DNA of 64,000 bases from Singulisphaera sp. GP187 (GTDB taxonomy: Bacteria > Planctomycetota > Planctomycetia > Isosphaerales > Isosphaeraceae): positions 3,759,501 through 3,823,500 of the forward strand of contig NZ_FSRB01000001.1 in NCBI RefSeq assembly GCF_900129635.1, in the 5' to 3' direction. Shown here one piece after another: positions 1-9,732 of this stretch (positions within the stretch are counted from its first letter, which is position 1; each line of letters starts with the position of its first letter). A program made the translations under genes and the position numbers. The notes beneath the pieces were generated by a model, which saw only the letters and a program-made list of their open reading frames with translations, ran no database searches and had not been told where the DNA came from.

Positions 1-367
1 GCAACGTCTCGACCAAGTCGAGAACCCGTGCGGCCGACTCGCGGTGTTCCGCGACGTCTGGGGGACTTGGGTCGGCACTGGCGCAATGATGAACCTGTTC
101 GTCGCTCAAGCGAGTCATACGACTCTCCTTCCTCAGGACGTCCAGGGCACGGTTGCGGCAGACCGTGAAGAGCCACTCGGCAAGTCGCGAGTCAATCGCC
201 GCGCGATCCTGGACACACAGGCGGAGGAACGTTTCCTGAACGACGTCGCGCGCCGCGTCGGCATCCCCCAGCAGACGCGTGGCGTACAGCGTCAGGGGCG
301 CCTCGAAGCGGGCGACGGCGGCACGGACCCAGGGTCCATTGTCTGCGGAACTTGGCTGGCCAGGCAT
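1..367 (-). CDS. ECF-type RNA polymerase sigma factor (3' end beyond window)
   Basis: Translating the minus strand from the ATG at 367 gives an open frame to the window edge, about 122 codons. It shows the region-2 pattern of extracytoplasmic-function sigma factors: an early helix with LYATRLLGDADAARDVVQE, then FLRLC and a WLFTVCRNRALDVLRKE stretch (region 2.3/2.4, which reads the -10 box). The region-4 helix-turn-helix would lie outside the window. It should direct RNA polymerase to a small regulon. It is divergent from the GAF/HlyD gene at 743, so it may control that cluster, but nothing in the sequence proves this. An upstream in-frame GTG is also possible as the start. Sigma identity is secure; the subgroup is not known. 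Confidence 0.85.
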   Translation of the reverse strand, partial: MPGQPSSADNGPWVRAAVARFEAPLTLYATRLLGDADAARDVVQETFLRLCVQDRAAIDSRLAEWLFTVCRNRALDVLRKESRMTRLSDEQVHHCASADPSPPDVAEHRESAARVLDLVETL

Positions 368-742
368 CGGCTTCGCTCGGACTGGGACGGTTTCCGTACA
401 GCTCTGATGACGCACGACGGCGAAGTTTCTTAGAAGGGAGCTTCACTTTATCGCCGCGGACACGTTCTGACAGGGAATCCCCACTCGCCTGTTGCTATTG
501 GGAATCGCATGAGCCATTTCGAGAAATCCAACGGATTCGGAGAGACACGGATTCGGCACGGGAACCAGGTGTCCACTTGACGAAAAAAATTCTTAGGAAG
601 GTTTCCCGGCTCGCCGTCCCGTTGCCTGTGTGCCGCATGCGCCGCGAGCGGACGATTCCCTTTTGACTGAGCATCGTCGAGCCAGGCGCGGCGATTGGCG
701 ACTCGATGATTCGGACTCTGGCGTTCAAAACCGGGACCCACC
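368..742. other. Divergent intergenic region, no gene
   Basis: This 375-bp stretch lies between the minus-strand sigma factor and the plus-strand GAF/HlyD gene. The open frames across it have no recognisable protein signature and overlap each other. It presumably holds the two divergent promoters, but I see no convincing -35/-10 pair. Confidence 0.5.
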
Positions 743-2812
743 ATGCCGGAAGAAACGATTGATCCTGGTCTGCTTGAGCAGACAAAGAACCAGATCCGCA
801 AGCTGGTGGCCGAGATCGCCGATCTCGCCGAGTCGGACATTCAACCGCCTGAGTTCTACGTCGAGTTCCTCAACCGTGCCGTTGCGGCGGTCGCGGCCTC
901 GGGCGGAGCATTCTGGCTGCTGGACGGAAAAGGCAGCATCAAGCTGCAACACCAGCTTGAATTCCGGCTCACGGGCCTCCTCGACGGCCGGGTCCGCACG
1001 CAACCCCACGACGCGCTCTTGGGTTGCATGATCCAGGCCTCCCAGCCCCAAATTATCCCGCCGGGAGCGACAATCGAGGGGCAGCCAAACGCCGGCAACC
1101 CCACGACGTTCTCGTTGATCATCGCCCCGTTGATGGTCGACCGGCAGGTCGTCGGCCTGATCGAGATCCTGATGGATCCGACCCGGCGCGCGGCCACTCA
1201 GAAAAGCACGCTCCGATTCGTCAGCGACCTTTGCGACCTGGCGGGCAACTACCTCAAGAACCGCCAGATGCGACAGATGATGTCGCAGCAGCGGCTCTGG
1301 AACCAGCTCGAAGGGTTCACCCACCAGATCCACGGCTCGCTCGACCTGAAGGAGACCGCCTACGCGATCGCCAACGACGGCAAACGGCTCGTCGGCTGCG
1401 ACCGGCTCAGCGTCGCCGCCAAGATCGGCGGCCGGATCATGGTCGAGGCGGTCAGCGGCCAGGAAGTCGTCGAGCAACGGGCCAACCTGATCCGAGAGCT
1501 GACCCGGCTCTGCAAGGTCGTCATCCGATCGGGCGAGGACCTGGTTTATACGGGCAACACGGAGGGGTTTGCCCCCGACATCCGCGACGCCCTCGAAATG
1601 TACGTCGACGAGTCGGGATCAAAGGCCGTCATCGTCACCTTGCTGCATAAGCCCGAGCCCGAACAAGGCAAGGAGAAGGTCCCGTTCGGCTGCCTGGTCG
1701 CCGAGCAGATCGGCGACGAGATGGCGCCGACCGATGCGCACGCCCGGACCGAGGTGGTCTCGCGCCACGCCTCCACCGCGCTCTGGAACGCACAGGAACA
1801 CGACAAGATCTTCCTCTTGCCGATGCTCAAGCTGATGGGCTCCCCTTGGCGGTTCTTCCGCGGGCGAACCCTGGCCAAGATCATCGGCGTCCTGGTCGCG
1901 GTGGTCGGCCTGATCGCCGTCCTCACGTTCGTCCCCTGGAAGCTGACGATCGAAGGGCGAGGCTCACTCTTGCCCGAAAACCGGCACAACGTCTACGCAC
2001 CGACCGCCGGGATCGTGGTCGAAGTGCCGGTCGAGCACAGTCAGTCCGTCCGCAAGGGAGACCTCCTCGTTCGGCTCGAGAGCAAGGAGTTGGAGCGTCG
2101 GCTCAAGGAACTCATGGCCGAGAAGCAGAAGGCGGAGAGTGACGTTCTCTTTCTCGGGAACCAGGCCCAGAAGTCCATCACGGCGCCCGAATCCGAAAGA
2201 TATCAGATCAGAGCCCAGCAGTCGGCGGCTACGATCACGGCCAAGTCCGCCCAGGAACAAATCGAGAGCATCAACGAGCAACTCGAAGAGATGAAGGTCC
2301 GATCGCCTCAAGACGGGATCGTCACGACCTGGGAGGTTCGCAAAAACCTGCTCGGTCGTCCCGTCGAAATCGGTCAGGAGTTGGTCGCGGTCGCCTCCAC
2401 CGAGGGGGAGTGGGTCCTTGAGGTCGAGGTGCCCGACGATGACATGGGGCCGGTGCTCGACTCCCAAAGCCGGCTCGAGGCCGAGATCAAGGACGGCAAG
2501 AAGCCGGTCGGCTCGCGACTGCAAGCCTACTTCGTCACGGCCACCGACCCCGAGCACCGCTATCCCGGCTACGTCGTGCGGATCGGGTCGAAGGCGGAAC
2601 TCGTCGAGACGAAGCACGTCGTCAAGGTGACCGTCGGGTTCAGCCAGGACGTCCAGAAAGACTTCCTCTCACGGAACCAGGCCCTCCGCCCGGGAGCCGA
2701 GGTCCGAGCCCGGATTGATTGCGGAAAGGCACGCCTCGCCTACGTCATGCTTCGTGACGTCGTCCACGTGTTCTACGAAACCGTCCTGTTCCGCTGGCCG
2801 TTCTTGCGTTGA
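743..2812 (+). CDS. GAF-domain and HlyD-like membrane fusion protein
   Basis: This 689-aa protein has a soluble N-terminal half with two GAF-like segments (about residues 50-175 and 190-340), one transmembrane helix near residues 378-398, then a periplasmic part. The periplasmic part has a biotinyl-lipoyl hammerhead (GRGSLLPENRHNVYAPTAGI, about 410-450), a short coiled coil (about 450-530) and a beta-barrel typical of HlyD/RND adaptor proteins. The GAF part faces the cytoplasm, so the protein could couple a cytoplasmic signal to an export complex; that role is inferred. It is the first of three co-directional genes, all with HlyD-like sequence. No ABC ATPase or TolC-like gene is nearby. The start ATG follows a weak GGGA site. 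Confidence 0.75.
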   Translation: MPEETIDPGLLEQTKNQIRKLVAEIADLAESDIQPPEFYVEFLNRAVAAVAASGGAFWLLDGKGSIKLQHQLEFRLTGLLDGRVRTQPHDALLGCMIQASQPQIIPPGATIEGQPNAGNPTTFSLIIAPLMVDRQVVGLIEILMDPTRRAATQKSTLRFVSDLCDLAGNYLKNRQMRQMMSQQRLWNQLEGFTHQIHGSLDLKETAYAIANDGKRLVGCDRLSVAAKIGGRIMVEAVSGQEVVEQRANLIRELTRLCKVVIRSGEDLVYTGNTEGFAPDIRDALEMYVDESGSKAVIVTLLHKPEPEQGKEKVPFGCLVAEQIGDEMAPTDAHARTEVVSRHASTALWNAQEHDKIFLLPMLKLMGSPWRFFRGRTLAKIIGVLVAVVGLIAVLTFVPWKLTIEGRGSLLPENRHNVYAPTAGIVVEVPVEHSQSVRKGDLLVRLESKELERRLKELMAEKQKAESDVLFLGNQAQKSITAPESERYQIRAQQSAATITAKSAQEQIESINEQLEEMKVRSPQDGIVTTWEVRKNLLGRPVEIGQELVAVASTEGEWVLEVEVPDDDMGPVLDSQSRLEAEIKDGKKPVGSRLQAYFVTATDPEHRYPGYVVRIGSKAELVETKHVVKVTVGFSQDVQKDFLSRNQALRPGAEVRARIDCGKARLAYVMLRDVVHVFYETVLFRWPFLR

Positions 2813-2964
2813 CGCCCTCCGCAGTGGGGGCTGACTGACGACCGATCGCGTGGTGCTCGCGTCTCTTCCTTCCCGTCGGAACGGACGGACAGGGCCATCC
2901 GCGGTCGATCGCAACCCCCGCTGCCGACTCGATATTTACGCCCATTATCTCCCGGAGGCTCGCC

Positions 2965-3897
2965 ATGCTCTTCCCGAAAAAAGTCGCCGCGCTGGCCGCG
3001 GGGTTCGTCACCGTTCTTTCGATCGCCTCGACTGCCCAGGTCCCGGCGCCGGCATCGCGAGCCGGCGATACCCTGCCCGTCCACGACGCCACGATCGACT
3101 GGATCGAGAAGTCGGACGTGGCCGCGCTCCGTGAAGGGGTCATCGATACGATGGAGCTCCAGAACGGCATGCTCGCCCAGAAAGGCAAGCCGATCGGGGT
3201 TCTCCACAAGGAGATCGCCGACTTAACGGTCAAAAAAGCCGAGCTGTTGGTGACGAACGTGGCCGCCAAGAATAAGGCCGAAGCCCAGCGCGAGCTGGCC
3301 TTGGCCATCGTCGCGACGAACGCGCGGCTCAATCAGCGCAATCCGGGAATGGTCTCGCTCGAAGAGATGCGCAAGGCCGAGGCCGAGGTCAAAGTCGCCC
3401 AAGAGATGAAGAATGAGGCCATCGAAAAGCAAAAGCTCGACGAGGCCGATCTCTTGTTGGCGAGGCAGGCGCTCGACGAGCACACGATCCGGGCTCCCTT
3501 CGACGGCATCGTGATCGAGCGGATCAAGGGCCCCGGCGAAAGCGTGCGGGCCAACGAGGCGGTCGTCCGCCTGGGCAACCTCGACAAGCTCCGCGCCTGG
3601 GCCTACATCCCGCTCGAATATGCCTACCGGGTCAAAGAGGGGCAGATCGTCGAGCTCCAGCAAAAACTCGGCGGAGCGCCCATCGAAAAGAAGCGATTCC
3701 GTGGCAAGATCACCTTCGTCGACCCACAGATCCAGCCGATCGCCGAGGTCGCGGTTCGGATCTACGCCGAGTTCGACAATCCGGACCATGAGCTCCGCCC
3801 CGGCGCCAAGGCGTCGATGACGATCCTGCTCGGCACCGAAGGCGGCGCAGCCAACCCCACGGTCGGATCCAGGACCCCGGTGGGCCTCGGACGCTGA
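2965..3897 (+). CDS. HlyD-family periplasmic adaptor, short form
   Basis: This 310-aa protein begins with an N-terminal signal sequence (residues 1-25, cleavage near STAQVPA). A lipoyl-type hammerhead half follows (about 45-75), then an alpha-helical hairpin rich in E, K and A (about 75-165), the second lipoyl half with RAPFDGIVIERIKGPGE (about 178-200) and a beta-barrel. This is the architecture of periplasmic adaptor subunits that bridge inner- and outer-membrane transporter parts. It lies 152 bp after the GAF/HlyD gene and 148 bp before the M50 hybrid, all in one direction, so the three products probably act together. The cargo is unknown. An ATCTCCCGGAGG site precedes the ATG. Confidence 0.8.
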   Translation: MLFPKKVAALAAGFVTVLSIASTAQVPAPASRAGDTLPVHDATIDWIEKSDVAALREGVIDTMELQNGMLAQKGKPIGVLHKEIADLTVKKAELLVTNVAAKNKAEAQRELALAIVATNARLNQRNPGMVSLEEMRKAEAEVKVAQEMKNEAIEKQKLDEADLLLARQALDEHTIRAPFDGIVIERIKGPGESVRANEAVVRLGNLDKLRAWAYIPLEYAYRVKEGQIVELQQKLGGAPIEKKRFRGKITFVDPQIQPIAEVAVRIYAEFDNPDHELRPGAKASMTILLGTEGGAANPTVGSRTPVGLGR

Positions 3898-4045
3898 ACG
3901 ACCTCCTTGACTCTGAAAACTCACACGACCCATCGCCACCCATTGGCTTCGAGCCATGGCTTGATTTGATGCGAGTCGACCCGATGCCAATGCCGATCGC
4001 TCGTAGAACGTCCCACAACCGACCCGAGTCGAGGGCCGCCGGCCG

Positions 4046-6232
4046 ATGAGTTCCGCTCCCTCTCAGGTACCTACAGCAGCCCCGATGGGGCAGGCCGCCG
4101 AGCACCTCCAGGTCAAGCTCCGGCCCGACCTGATCGTTCAGCCCCAGTTCTATGAGGGGATGACGCACTACGTCATCAAAGACCCGATCGCGCTGAAGTA
4201 TTTTCGATTCAAGATCGAGGAATACTTCCTGCTCCAGCAGTTCGACGGCAAGACCAACCTCCAGGACGTCAAACGGGCCTTCGAACGCAAGTATCGTCCC
4301 CAGACGATCTCGATCGAGGACCTGATTCGGTTCACCGCCCAGTTGCACGAGGCGGGGCTCGCCCAGATCGACAGCCCCGACCAGGCCAAGGTGCTGATCC
4401 GCCGTCGACGCAAGAACCAGTGGAAGAAGGTCTGGCAGTTCATCGCCAACATCCTCTACATCAAGATCCCGGTCGTCGACCCGGAAAAGATGCTGACCGG
4501 GATGTACCCCTACTTCCGCTGGCTCTTCACCCCCTACTTCATCACGTTCAGCGTGGGGATGATGCTCGCCGCGCTGACCCTGGTGGCCAGCCAGTGGTCC
4601 ACCTTCAGCGCCCGCCTGCCCGACTTCCAGAGCTTCTTCAACTGGTCGACCATCTTCTACTTCTGGTGTAGTCTGGCGATCATCAAGATCATCCACGAGT
4701 TCGGTCACGGCCTGACGGCGAAGCATTTCGGCGGCGAGGTCCACGAGATGGGGATGCTCTTCCTCGTCCTTACCCCGGCCCTCTATTGCGACGTGACCGA
4801 TAGCTGGCTCCTACCCAGCAAGTGGAAACGGATCTGGATCTCGGCGGCCGGCATCTACGTCGAGTGCTTCCTGGCGAGCCTCGCCACGTTCGTCTGGTGG
4901 AACACCGAACAAGGACTCTTGAATAGCCTCAGCTTGGCAACGATGTTCATCTGCTCGGTGAACACGATCCTGTTCAATGCCAACCCGCTGCTCCGGTATG
5001 ACGGCTACTACGTCATGGCCGACTGGCTCGAAATCCCCAACTTGCGGATCAAGAGCACGCAGTTTTTCACTTACCTGTTCCAGGAGAAGGTGCTCGGGCT
5101 GGAAGTGCCGGTCCAGAGCTACATGCCCCGATCACGGCGGTCACTCTTCGTTACCTATGCCGTCGCCAGCTATATTTACCGCTGGATCGTGACGTTCAGC
5201 ATCTTGTTCTTCCTCTACAAGTTCCTGCAACCGTACAAGCTCGGCTCAATCAGCGCGATCATGGCGATCGGGTCGCTGGTTCCGCTCGTGGGCATGCCCA
5301 TCTACCAGATGTTCAAGTTCGTCCGCACCCCGGGGAGGATGCGCAAGGTGAAAAAGGCAAGAGCGGCCGGCTTCGCGGTGGCGGCCATCGCCATCCTCGC
5401 CGGAGTCCTTCTGATCCCGACGCCGTTACGGGTTCAGGGGACGTTAGTCCTGACGGCGGCCAATCCCGAGGAAGTCTACGCCGAAGTTCCCGGCCGGCTG
5501 GTTGAACTGAAGGTCCGAGACGGCCAGCCGGTCAAAGCGGGCGACGAGCTCGCGATTCTCTCCAACCCGGAGAAGGTTCGCGAACGGATGCAGTTGCAGG
5601 AGCAGCAAGGGGTCAACTTCATCAAGGCGGTCTGGTTCGGTCGCGGCTCCGACCCAAGTAATCGGGCCCAGTCGAGACAGTTCGAGCAGATGGCCACCGA
5701 CCTCGAACCGGTCATCGGCAAAGTGGTCGACCAACTCGGCAAGCTGACCCTGGTCGCGCATCGTGACGGTCGGGTCATGGGCGTCCCCCATCCCGAGACG
5801 GTCGGTCAGTGGCTCAAGCCCGGCAAGCCGTTCTGTGAAGTGGCCGACCCCCATCGCCTCGAGGCCCACATGATCCTCGACCAGGGGGACATCGACCTCG
5901 TCAAGCTCGGCCGCCGCACCTGGCTGAAGATTTATGGCGACTCCGAGCTCACCTTCAAGAGCCACGTCGGCGAGATCTCCAAGCGGAACAGCGAAGAGAT
6001 TTCTCCCGAGCTCTCAAACCTCGCCGGCGGCGAGATCGCGACCAAGCAGGACCCCAAGACGAACCAGGCCAAACCGTTGACCGCGGTCTATGAGGTCATC
6101 ATCCCCCTGGATAACTCTAACCTGGCCCTCCAACCCGGGCTCCGCGGCTTCGCCAAGATCGACGGCGGCACGCACACCCTCGGCTGGTGGCTCTGGCGGC
6201 TCATCACCAAGACGTTCCACTTCACGCTCTAA
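4046..6232 (+). CDS. M50 (site-2 protease-like) metallopeptidase fused to HlyD-like domain
   Basis: This 728-aa polytopic membrane protein has three parts. Residues about 25-115 resemble a PqqD-like peptide-binding fold. A membrane segment follows with the zinc-protease motif HEFGH at 217-221 and a second conserved block NPLLRYDGYY near 312-322, whose aspartate is the usual third zinc ligand of M50 proteases. After further helices (about 380-455) comes a periplasmic HlyD-like lipoyl/beta-barrel region (about 470-710). M50 proteases cut within the membrane. The mix of a PqqD-like domain, M50 and HlyD suggests processing and export of a peptide or protein substrate, which is inference. It is the last gene of the cluster and is followed by a strong hairpin. 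Confidence 0.8.
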   Translation: MSSAPSQVPTAAPMGQAAEHLQVKLRPDLIVQPQFYEGMTHYVIKDPIALKYFRFKIEEYFLLQQFDGKTNLQDVKRAFERKYRPQTISIEDLIRFTAQLHEAGLAQIDSPDQAKVLIRRRRKNQWKKVWQFIANILYIKIPVVDPEKMLTGMYPYFRWLFTPYFITFSVGMMLAALTLVASQWSTFSARLPDFQSFFNWSTIFYFWCSLAIIKIIHEFGHGLTAKHFGGEVHEMGMLFLVLTPALYCDVTDSWLLPSKWKRIWISAAGIYVECFLASLATFVWWNTEQGLLNSLSLATMFICSVNTILFNANPLLRYDGYYVMADWLEIPNLRIKSTQFFTYLFQEKVLGLEVPVQSYMPRSRRSLFVTYAVASYIYRWIVTFSILFFLYKFLQPYKLGSISAIMAIGSLVPLVGMPIYQMFKFVRTPGRMRKVKKARAAGFAVAAIAILAGVLLIPTPLRVQGTLVLTAANPEEVYAEVPGRLVELKVRDGQPVKAGDELAILSNPEKVRERMQLQEQQGVNFIKAVWFGRGSDPSNRAQSRQFEQMATDLEPVIGKVVDQLGKLTLVAHRDGRVMGVPHPETVGQWLKPGKPFCEVADPHRLEAHMILDQGDIDLVKLGRRTWLKIYGDSELTFKSHVGEISKRNSEEISPELSNLAGGEIATKQDPKTNQAKPLTAVYEVIIPLDNSNLALQPGLRGFAKIDGGTHTLGWWLWRLITKTFHFTL

Positions 6233-6246
6233 ACGACGAACAGGCT

Positions 6247-6294
6247 GCCGATGCACTTCGCTCGCCTTACGGGCGAGCGAAGTGGAGCATCGGC
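6247..6294 (+). terminator. Long hairpin terminator after the HlyD/M50 cluster
   Basis: A perfect 13-bp stem (6254-6266 with 6272-6284, loop TTACG) is extended by an outer 7-bp stem GCCGATG/CATCGGC after a 3-nt bulge. It lies 14 nt after the stop codon and before the convergent gene at 6327. There is no T-run. The core GCTCGCC/GGCGAGC recurs at other gene ends in this window. Confidence 0.75.
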
Positions 6295-6326
6295 TCCCTG
6301 ACTTCTTGAAGCACGAAGTCGAAGAA

Positions 6327-6848
6327 TCAGCCAACCAGCCAGAGTGGGCAATCGCGACGTACAGCCTCATTGGCGGCCAGGGCGAGCCGGGCGAAGGCAC
6401 GAATCTCGGGGGCATCAGCCACCCAGCCGTCATCGGGGTCGCGATGGACGTTCAGCAGCTCCTTGAGGGCCTCATCGTCGAGCGCCAGATCCCAGCGCCC
6501 GGCCAATTCCGCTAATTCTTGACGGAGCCCGGGCAGGCTCGCACACTGCAAGGCCGCCCCCGCCGACAGCGGCAACGAGACGGTCCGCACGTTGGCCGGG
6601 AGATAGACACCCCGGCCATCCTGGCCCAGGGCCAGCAGGTTTACGACCGCATCGGCGCCAAGCAGCTCGACGGCGCGCGTCTGGAGATCGGTCCAGCCAG
6701 CCTCCGCGAGTTCGCCGAAATGGCAAGGAGGCACCCCCTCCCAATCGCCCTCCGCGCCAAAGGCATGGTCGAGAACCCCAGCGACCTCGTTGGCGAACGA
6801 TTCCTCGAAGGTCCCTCGGGTTCCACCGACGGTGAACGACAATGCCAT
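6327..6848 (-). CDS. Hypothetical protein, 173 aa
   Basis: I do not recognise a family. The protein is soluble, acidic and alpha-helix-rich (for example SLPGLRQELAELAGRWDLAL), with no signal peptide or membrane segment. A GGGGGA site lies about 8 nt before the ATG, and codon use matches its neighbours, so it is likely a real gene. It is convergent with the M50/HlyD gene and sits alone. The opposite-strand frames over it look like shadows. Function unknown. Confidence 0.6.
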   Translation of the reverse strand: MALSFTVGGTRGTFEESFANEVAGVLDHAFGAEGDWEGVPPCHFGELAEAGWTDLQTRAVELLGADAVVNLLALGQDGRGVYLPANVRTVSLPLSAGAALQCASLPGLRQELAELAGRWDLALDDEALKELLNVHRDPDDGWVADAPEIRAFARLALAANEAVRRDCPLWLVG

Positions 6849-7262
6849 GAGGAGATTCCCCCTTCTACCCCAACGTCGCCTCCGACGTCAGGAACAGGCG
6901 AGGCCGGAGCCGGTCCTCGGAAGTTGCCGGAAAATGGCCGCGCTGGTCGATGTGGACAATTCGTATGCGCTCGCCGGATCGACCGAGCCGGGATCGCAAC
7001 GTGGAACCAGAGAGGGATAGCCCACCCGCGGAGAAACGGCGGCCTGTGCGAGCCGAGTGGAGGCACTTGACACGACGGGCATTGATGCGAATCTCTCGGG
7101 TTGTCGACTCGAAACCGCGCTGTCGGTCGGGTTTACAAGCTGGGGTCTGGTTTCGCGCATCAAGTCCGCGTATTCTCGCAGACCAACGGCAGCCGACCAC
7201 GCTCTGAGTTTGGACTTGCCCCCAGAGTCTGTCAAGCATCAATATCCAGGAGGTTGGTTTTT
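6849..7262. other. Intergenic region upstream of the M28 peptidase
   Basis: About 410 bp with no supported gene. Frames here, including an in-frame extension of the M28 peptidase back to 7101, lack family signatures and would place sequence before an evident signal peptide. It must hold the divergent promoters for the 6327-6848 gene and the peptidase. Confidence 0.5.
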
Positions 7263-9644
7263 ATGTTGCGACGTACGACTCAGGCCGTATTGGGTACCGT
7301 CGCAATCGTGTTGACGTCGGGATTCGCGGGATTTGGGCAAGAGCAGGAGCGTTCGTCCTCGCCCCTCGGCTTCTCGTCCGCGCGGCGCGCGACCGAGCTC
7401 GAGGCCGAAACCCGTGCGTTGGCCGTTCCCACGCCCGCCCATGCCCGCGCCTGGCTCCGCACGCTCACCGAAGAGCCGCACGTCGCGGGGACCCCCGCCG
7501 ACCACAAGACGGCCCGCTTCGTTCGCGATAAACTGCAAGAATGGGGCTGGGACGCCAGCATCGTCGAATATGAGGTCCTGCTCAACTATCCCGAGAACTC
7601 GCGACTCGCCAACGACGAGGTCTACGGCACCAGCCTCGAGCTCATCCGCCCCAACCGACAAAAACTGCCCGTGCTTGAGGCCTTCGTCAAAACCGACAAA
7701 GACTCGGCTAGCGAGCAAGCATTCCCCGCCTTCCATGGCTATGGCGCCTCGGGAACCGCCAACGCCCAGGTGGTGTATGCCAACTATGCCCGACCGGAGG
7801 ACTTTGACACCCTCGACAGGCTGGGCATCGAGGTCCGAGGCAAGATCGTCCTGGCGCGGTACGGCGAAATCTTCCGCGGCCTGAAGGTGCGCAACGCCCA
7901 GAAGCGCGGTGCCGTGGGACTCTTGATCTATTCCGACCCCGCCGACGACGGCTATGCCAAGGGAGACGTCTACCCCGACGGCCCCTTCCGGCCCGGCTCG
8001 GCGATCCAGCGCGGCAGCGTACAGTTCCTCTCGCTCGGGCCGGGAGACCCCTCAACCCCGAACGGGCCGTCCATCAAGGGGGCCAAGCGACTCCCGTTCG
8101 ATGCTCGTAACGGCTTTCCGCTCAACGCCACCCCGAATCCCACGGGCATCATCTCCCCTGAGTTGCGCCACGCCGGCGATGCCTGGGAGAAGGAAACCGG
8201 CCTGGTCCGCGACGACTATTTCGCGAGCATCCCGGCGCTGCCGATCAGCTACGACGCCGCCCGGCCGATCCTCGAGGCCCTGGCCGGCGACAACGTCCCG
8301 GTGGGCTGGCAAGGCGGGCTGCCGTTTGCCTACCACGTCGGACCAGGACCGGCTGAAGTGAACTTCTCAACCACGATGGACTATCAGCTCCGAACGATCT
8401 GGAACGTGGTCGCCAAGCTCAAAGGGGAGGTCGAACCCGATCGCTGGGTGCTGGTCGGCAACCATCGCGACGCCTGGGTCTACGGCGCCGTCGATCCGGG
8501 AAGCGGGTCGGCCGCGACGCTCGAGATGTGCCGGGCTCTCGGGACCGCCGTCAAGAACGGCTGGAAGCCAAGACGAACGATTGTTTATGCTAGTTGGGAC
8601 GCTGAAGAGTACGGCCTGGTCGGTTCGACCGAATGGGCCGAAGAGCATGAGAAAACGCTCGACGAGAAGGCGGTGTTGATGCTCAACGTGGATTCGGCGG
8701 TCGCCGGTACGGAGCTTGACGTGGACGGCGTTCCGTCGCTCCGCGACCTCCTGCTCGACTCCGCCGACGCGGTGACGGATCTCCGCACCGGGCGATCGCT
8801 CCGCAAGAGCTGGGTCGAGCGCAAACGGGCACGCTGGATCAGCCAGGCACCGGTCGACCTCGCCACGCCCGAAGCCGAGAAGGATTCGCACCGAGATGGC
8901 TCCGTTGCGCCACGGTTCTCTCCCCAGATGGATCCGCTCGGTTCCGGCTCCGACTACACTGCGTTCCTCGACCATCTCGGCATCCCCGCGATCGACGTCG
9001 GCTTCAGCGGTCGCTATGGCGTCTATCATTCGATCTACGACAACTTCCACTGGATGGAGACGCAGGGCGATCCTGAATTCCTCACCCACACGATGGCCGC
9101 GCGACTCTACACCGTGTTCGTCATGCGCGCGGCGGCGGCCAACGTCGTCCCCTTGACCTTCACCCCGTATGCGGAAGTGCTCGGCGAACATCTCGACGAG
9201 CTCAGGCGGATGGTCGAGCGAAAGGCCCGCGCCTCCAGCGCCGATCCGAGCAAGCCGCCGTTTCGGTTCAAAGGCGTGTCCGAGCTCAGCCAGTCGATCG
9301 CCCGGTTTGCGGCCCAGGCGAAGTCGCTTGATCGCCAGGCGGCCGTCGTGGCCGCGGATGAAGGGGCAACGGCCGAGCGGCTCTCTCGGCTCAATGACGC
9401 CTTGAGCCGGGTCGAACGCGCGTTCCTGCTCAAGAACGGGCTCCCCGACCGCCCCTGGTTCAAGCACTCGGTCTACGCCCCCGGGCTCACCACCGGCTAC
9501 GCCTGCTGGCCACTCCCCGGCGTTCGCCAGGCAATTGCCTCCAGCAACACCGAAATGCTGACCAGCCAAGTCGCCGCGCTCGTCGAACGGATCGACGCCG
9601 CGACGATGGCCATGAAAGACGCGGAATCGGCCGCCAAACCATAA
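7263..9644 (+). CDS. Secreted M28 zinc carboxypeptidase, glutamate carboxypeptidase II-like
   Basis: The 793-aa product starts with a signal peptide (residues 1-24). A protease-associated domain follows (about 140-290), then an M28 catalytic domain with the zinc-site blocks GNHRDAWVYGAVDPGSGSA, ASWDAEEYGLVGSTEW and LNVDSAV, and a late YHSIYDNFHWM block that supplies the last histidine. A C-terminal helical domain (about 680-790) fits the transferrin-receptor-like dimerisation domain. These match glutamate carboxypeptidase II (NAALADase) in order and length, so it should remove C-terminal residues from peptides outside the cytoplasm. I chose the ATG at 7263 because AGGAGG lies 9 nt upstream and the signal peptide follows directly; the frame stays open further upstream. 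An amino-acid permease follows 88 bp later, which fits peptide scavenging. Confidence 0.9.
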   Translation: MLRRTTQAVLGTVAIVLTSGFAGFGQEQERSSSPLGFSSARRATELEAETRALAVPTPAHARAWLRTLTEEPHVAGTPADHKTARFVRDKLQEWGWDASIVEYEVLLNYPENSRLANDEVYGTSLELIRPNRQKLPVLEAFVKTDKDSASEQAFPAFHGYGASGTANAQVVYANYARPEDFDTLDRLGIEVRGKIVLARYGEIFRGLKVRNAQKRGAVGLLIYSDPADDGYAKGDVYPDGPFRPGSAIQRGSVQFLSLGPGDPSTPNGPSIKGAKRLPFDARNGFPLNATPNPTGIISPELRHAGDAWEKETGLVRDDYFASIPALPISYDAARPILEALAGDNVPVGWQGGLPFAYHVGPGPAEVNFSTTMDYQLRTIWNVVAKLKGEVEPDRWVLVGNHRDAWVYGAVDPGSGSAATLEMCRALGTAVKNGWKPRRTIVYASWDAEEYGLVGSTEWAEEHEKTLDEKAVLMLNVDSAVAGTELDVDGVPSLRDLLLDSADAVTDLRTGRSLRKSWVERKRARWISQAPVDLATPEAEKDSHRDGSVAPRFSPQMDPLGSGSDYTAFLDHLGIPAIDVGFSGRYGVYHSIYDNFHWMETQGDPEFLTHTMAARLYTVFVMRAAAANVVPLTFTPYAEVLGEHLDELRRMVERKARASSADPSKPPFRFKGVSELSQSIARFAAQAKSLDRQAAVVAADEGATAERLSRLNDALSRVERAFLLKNGLPDRPWFKHSVYAPGLTTGYACWPLPGVRQAIASSNTEMLTSQVAALVERIDAATMAMKDAESAAKP

Positions 9645-9732
9645 ACGTCCAGGTTCGCGTTCGCGATCCTTCCTTGATCCACCTCTCTTTCCTACCCCGC
9701 CGGTCTTCTGCGAGACAAAGGACACTTCCCGG

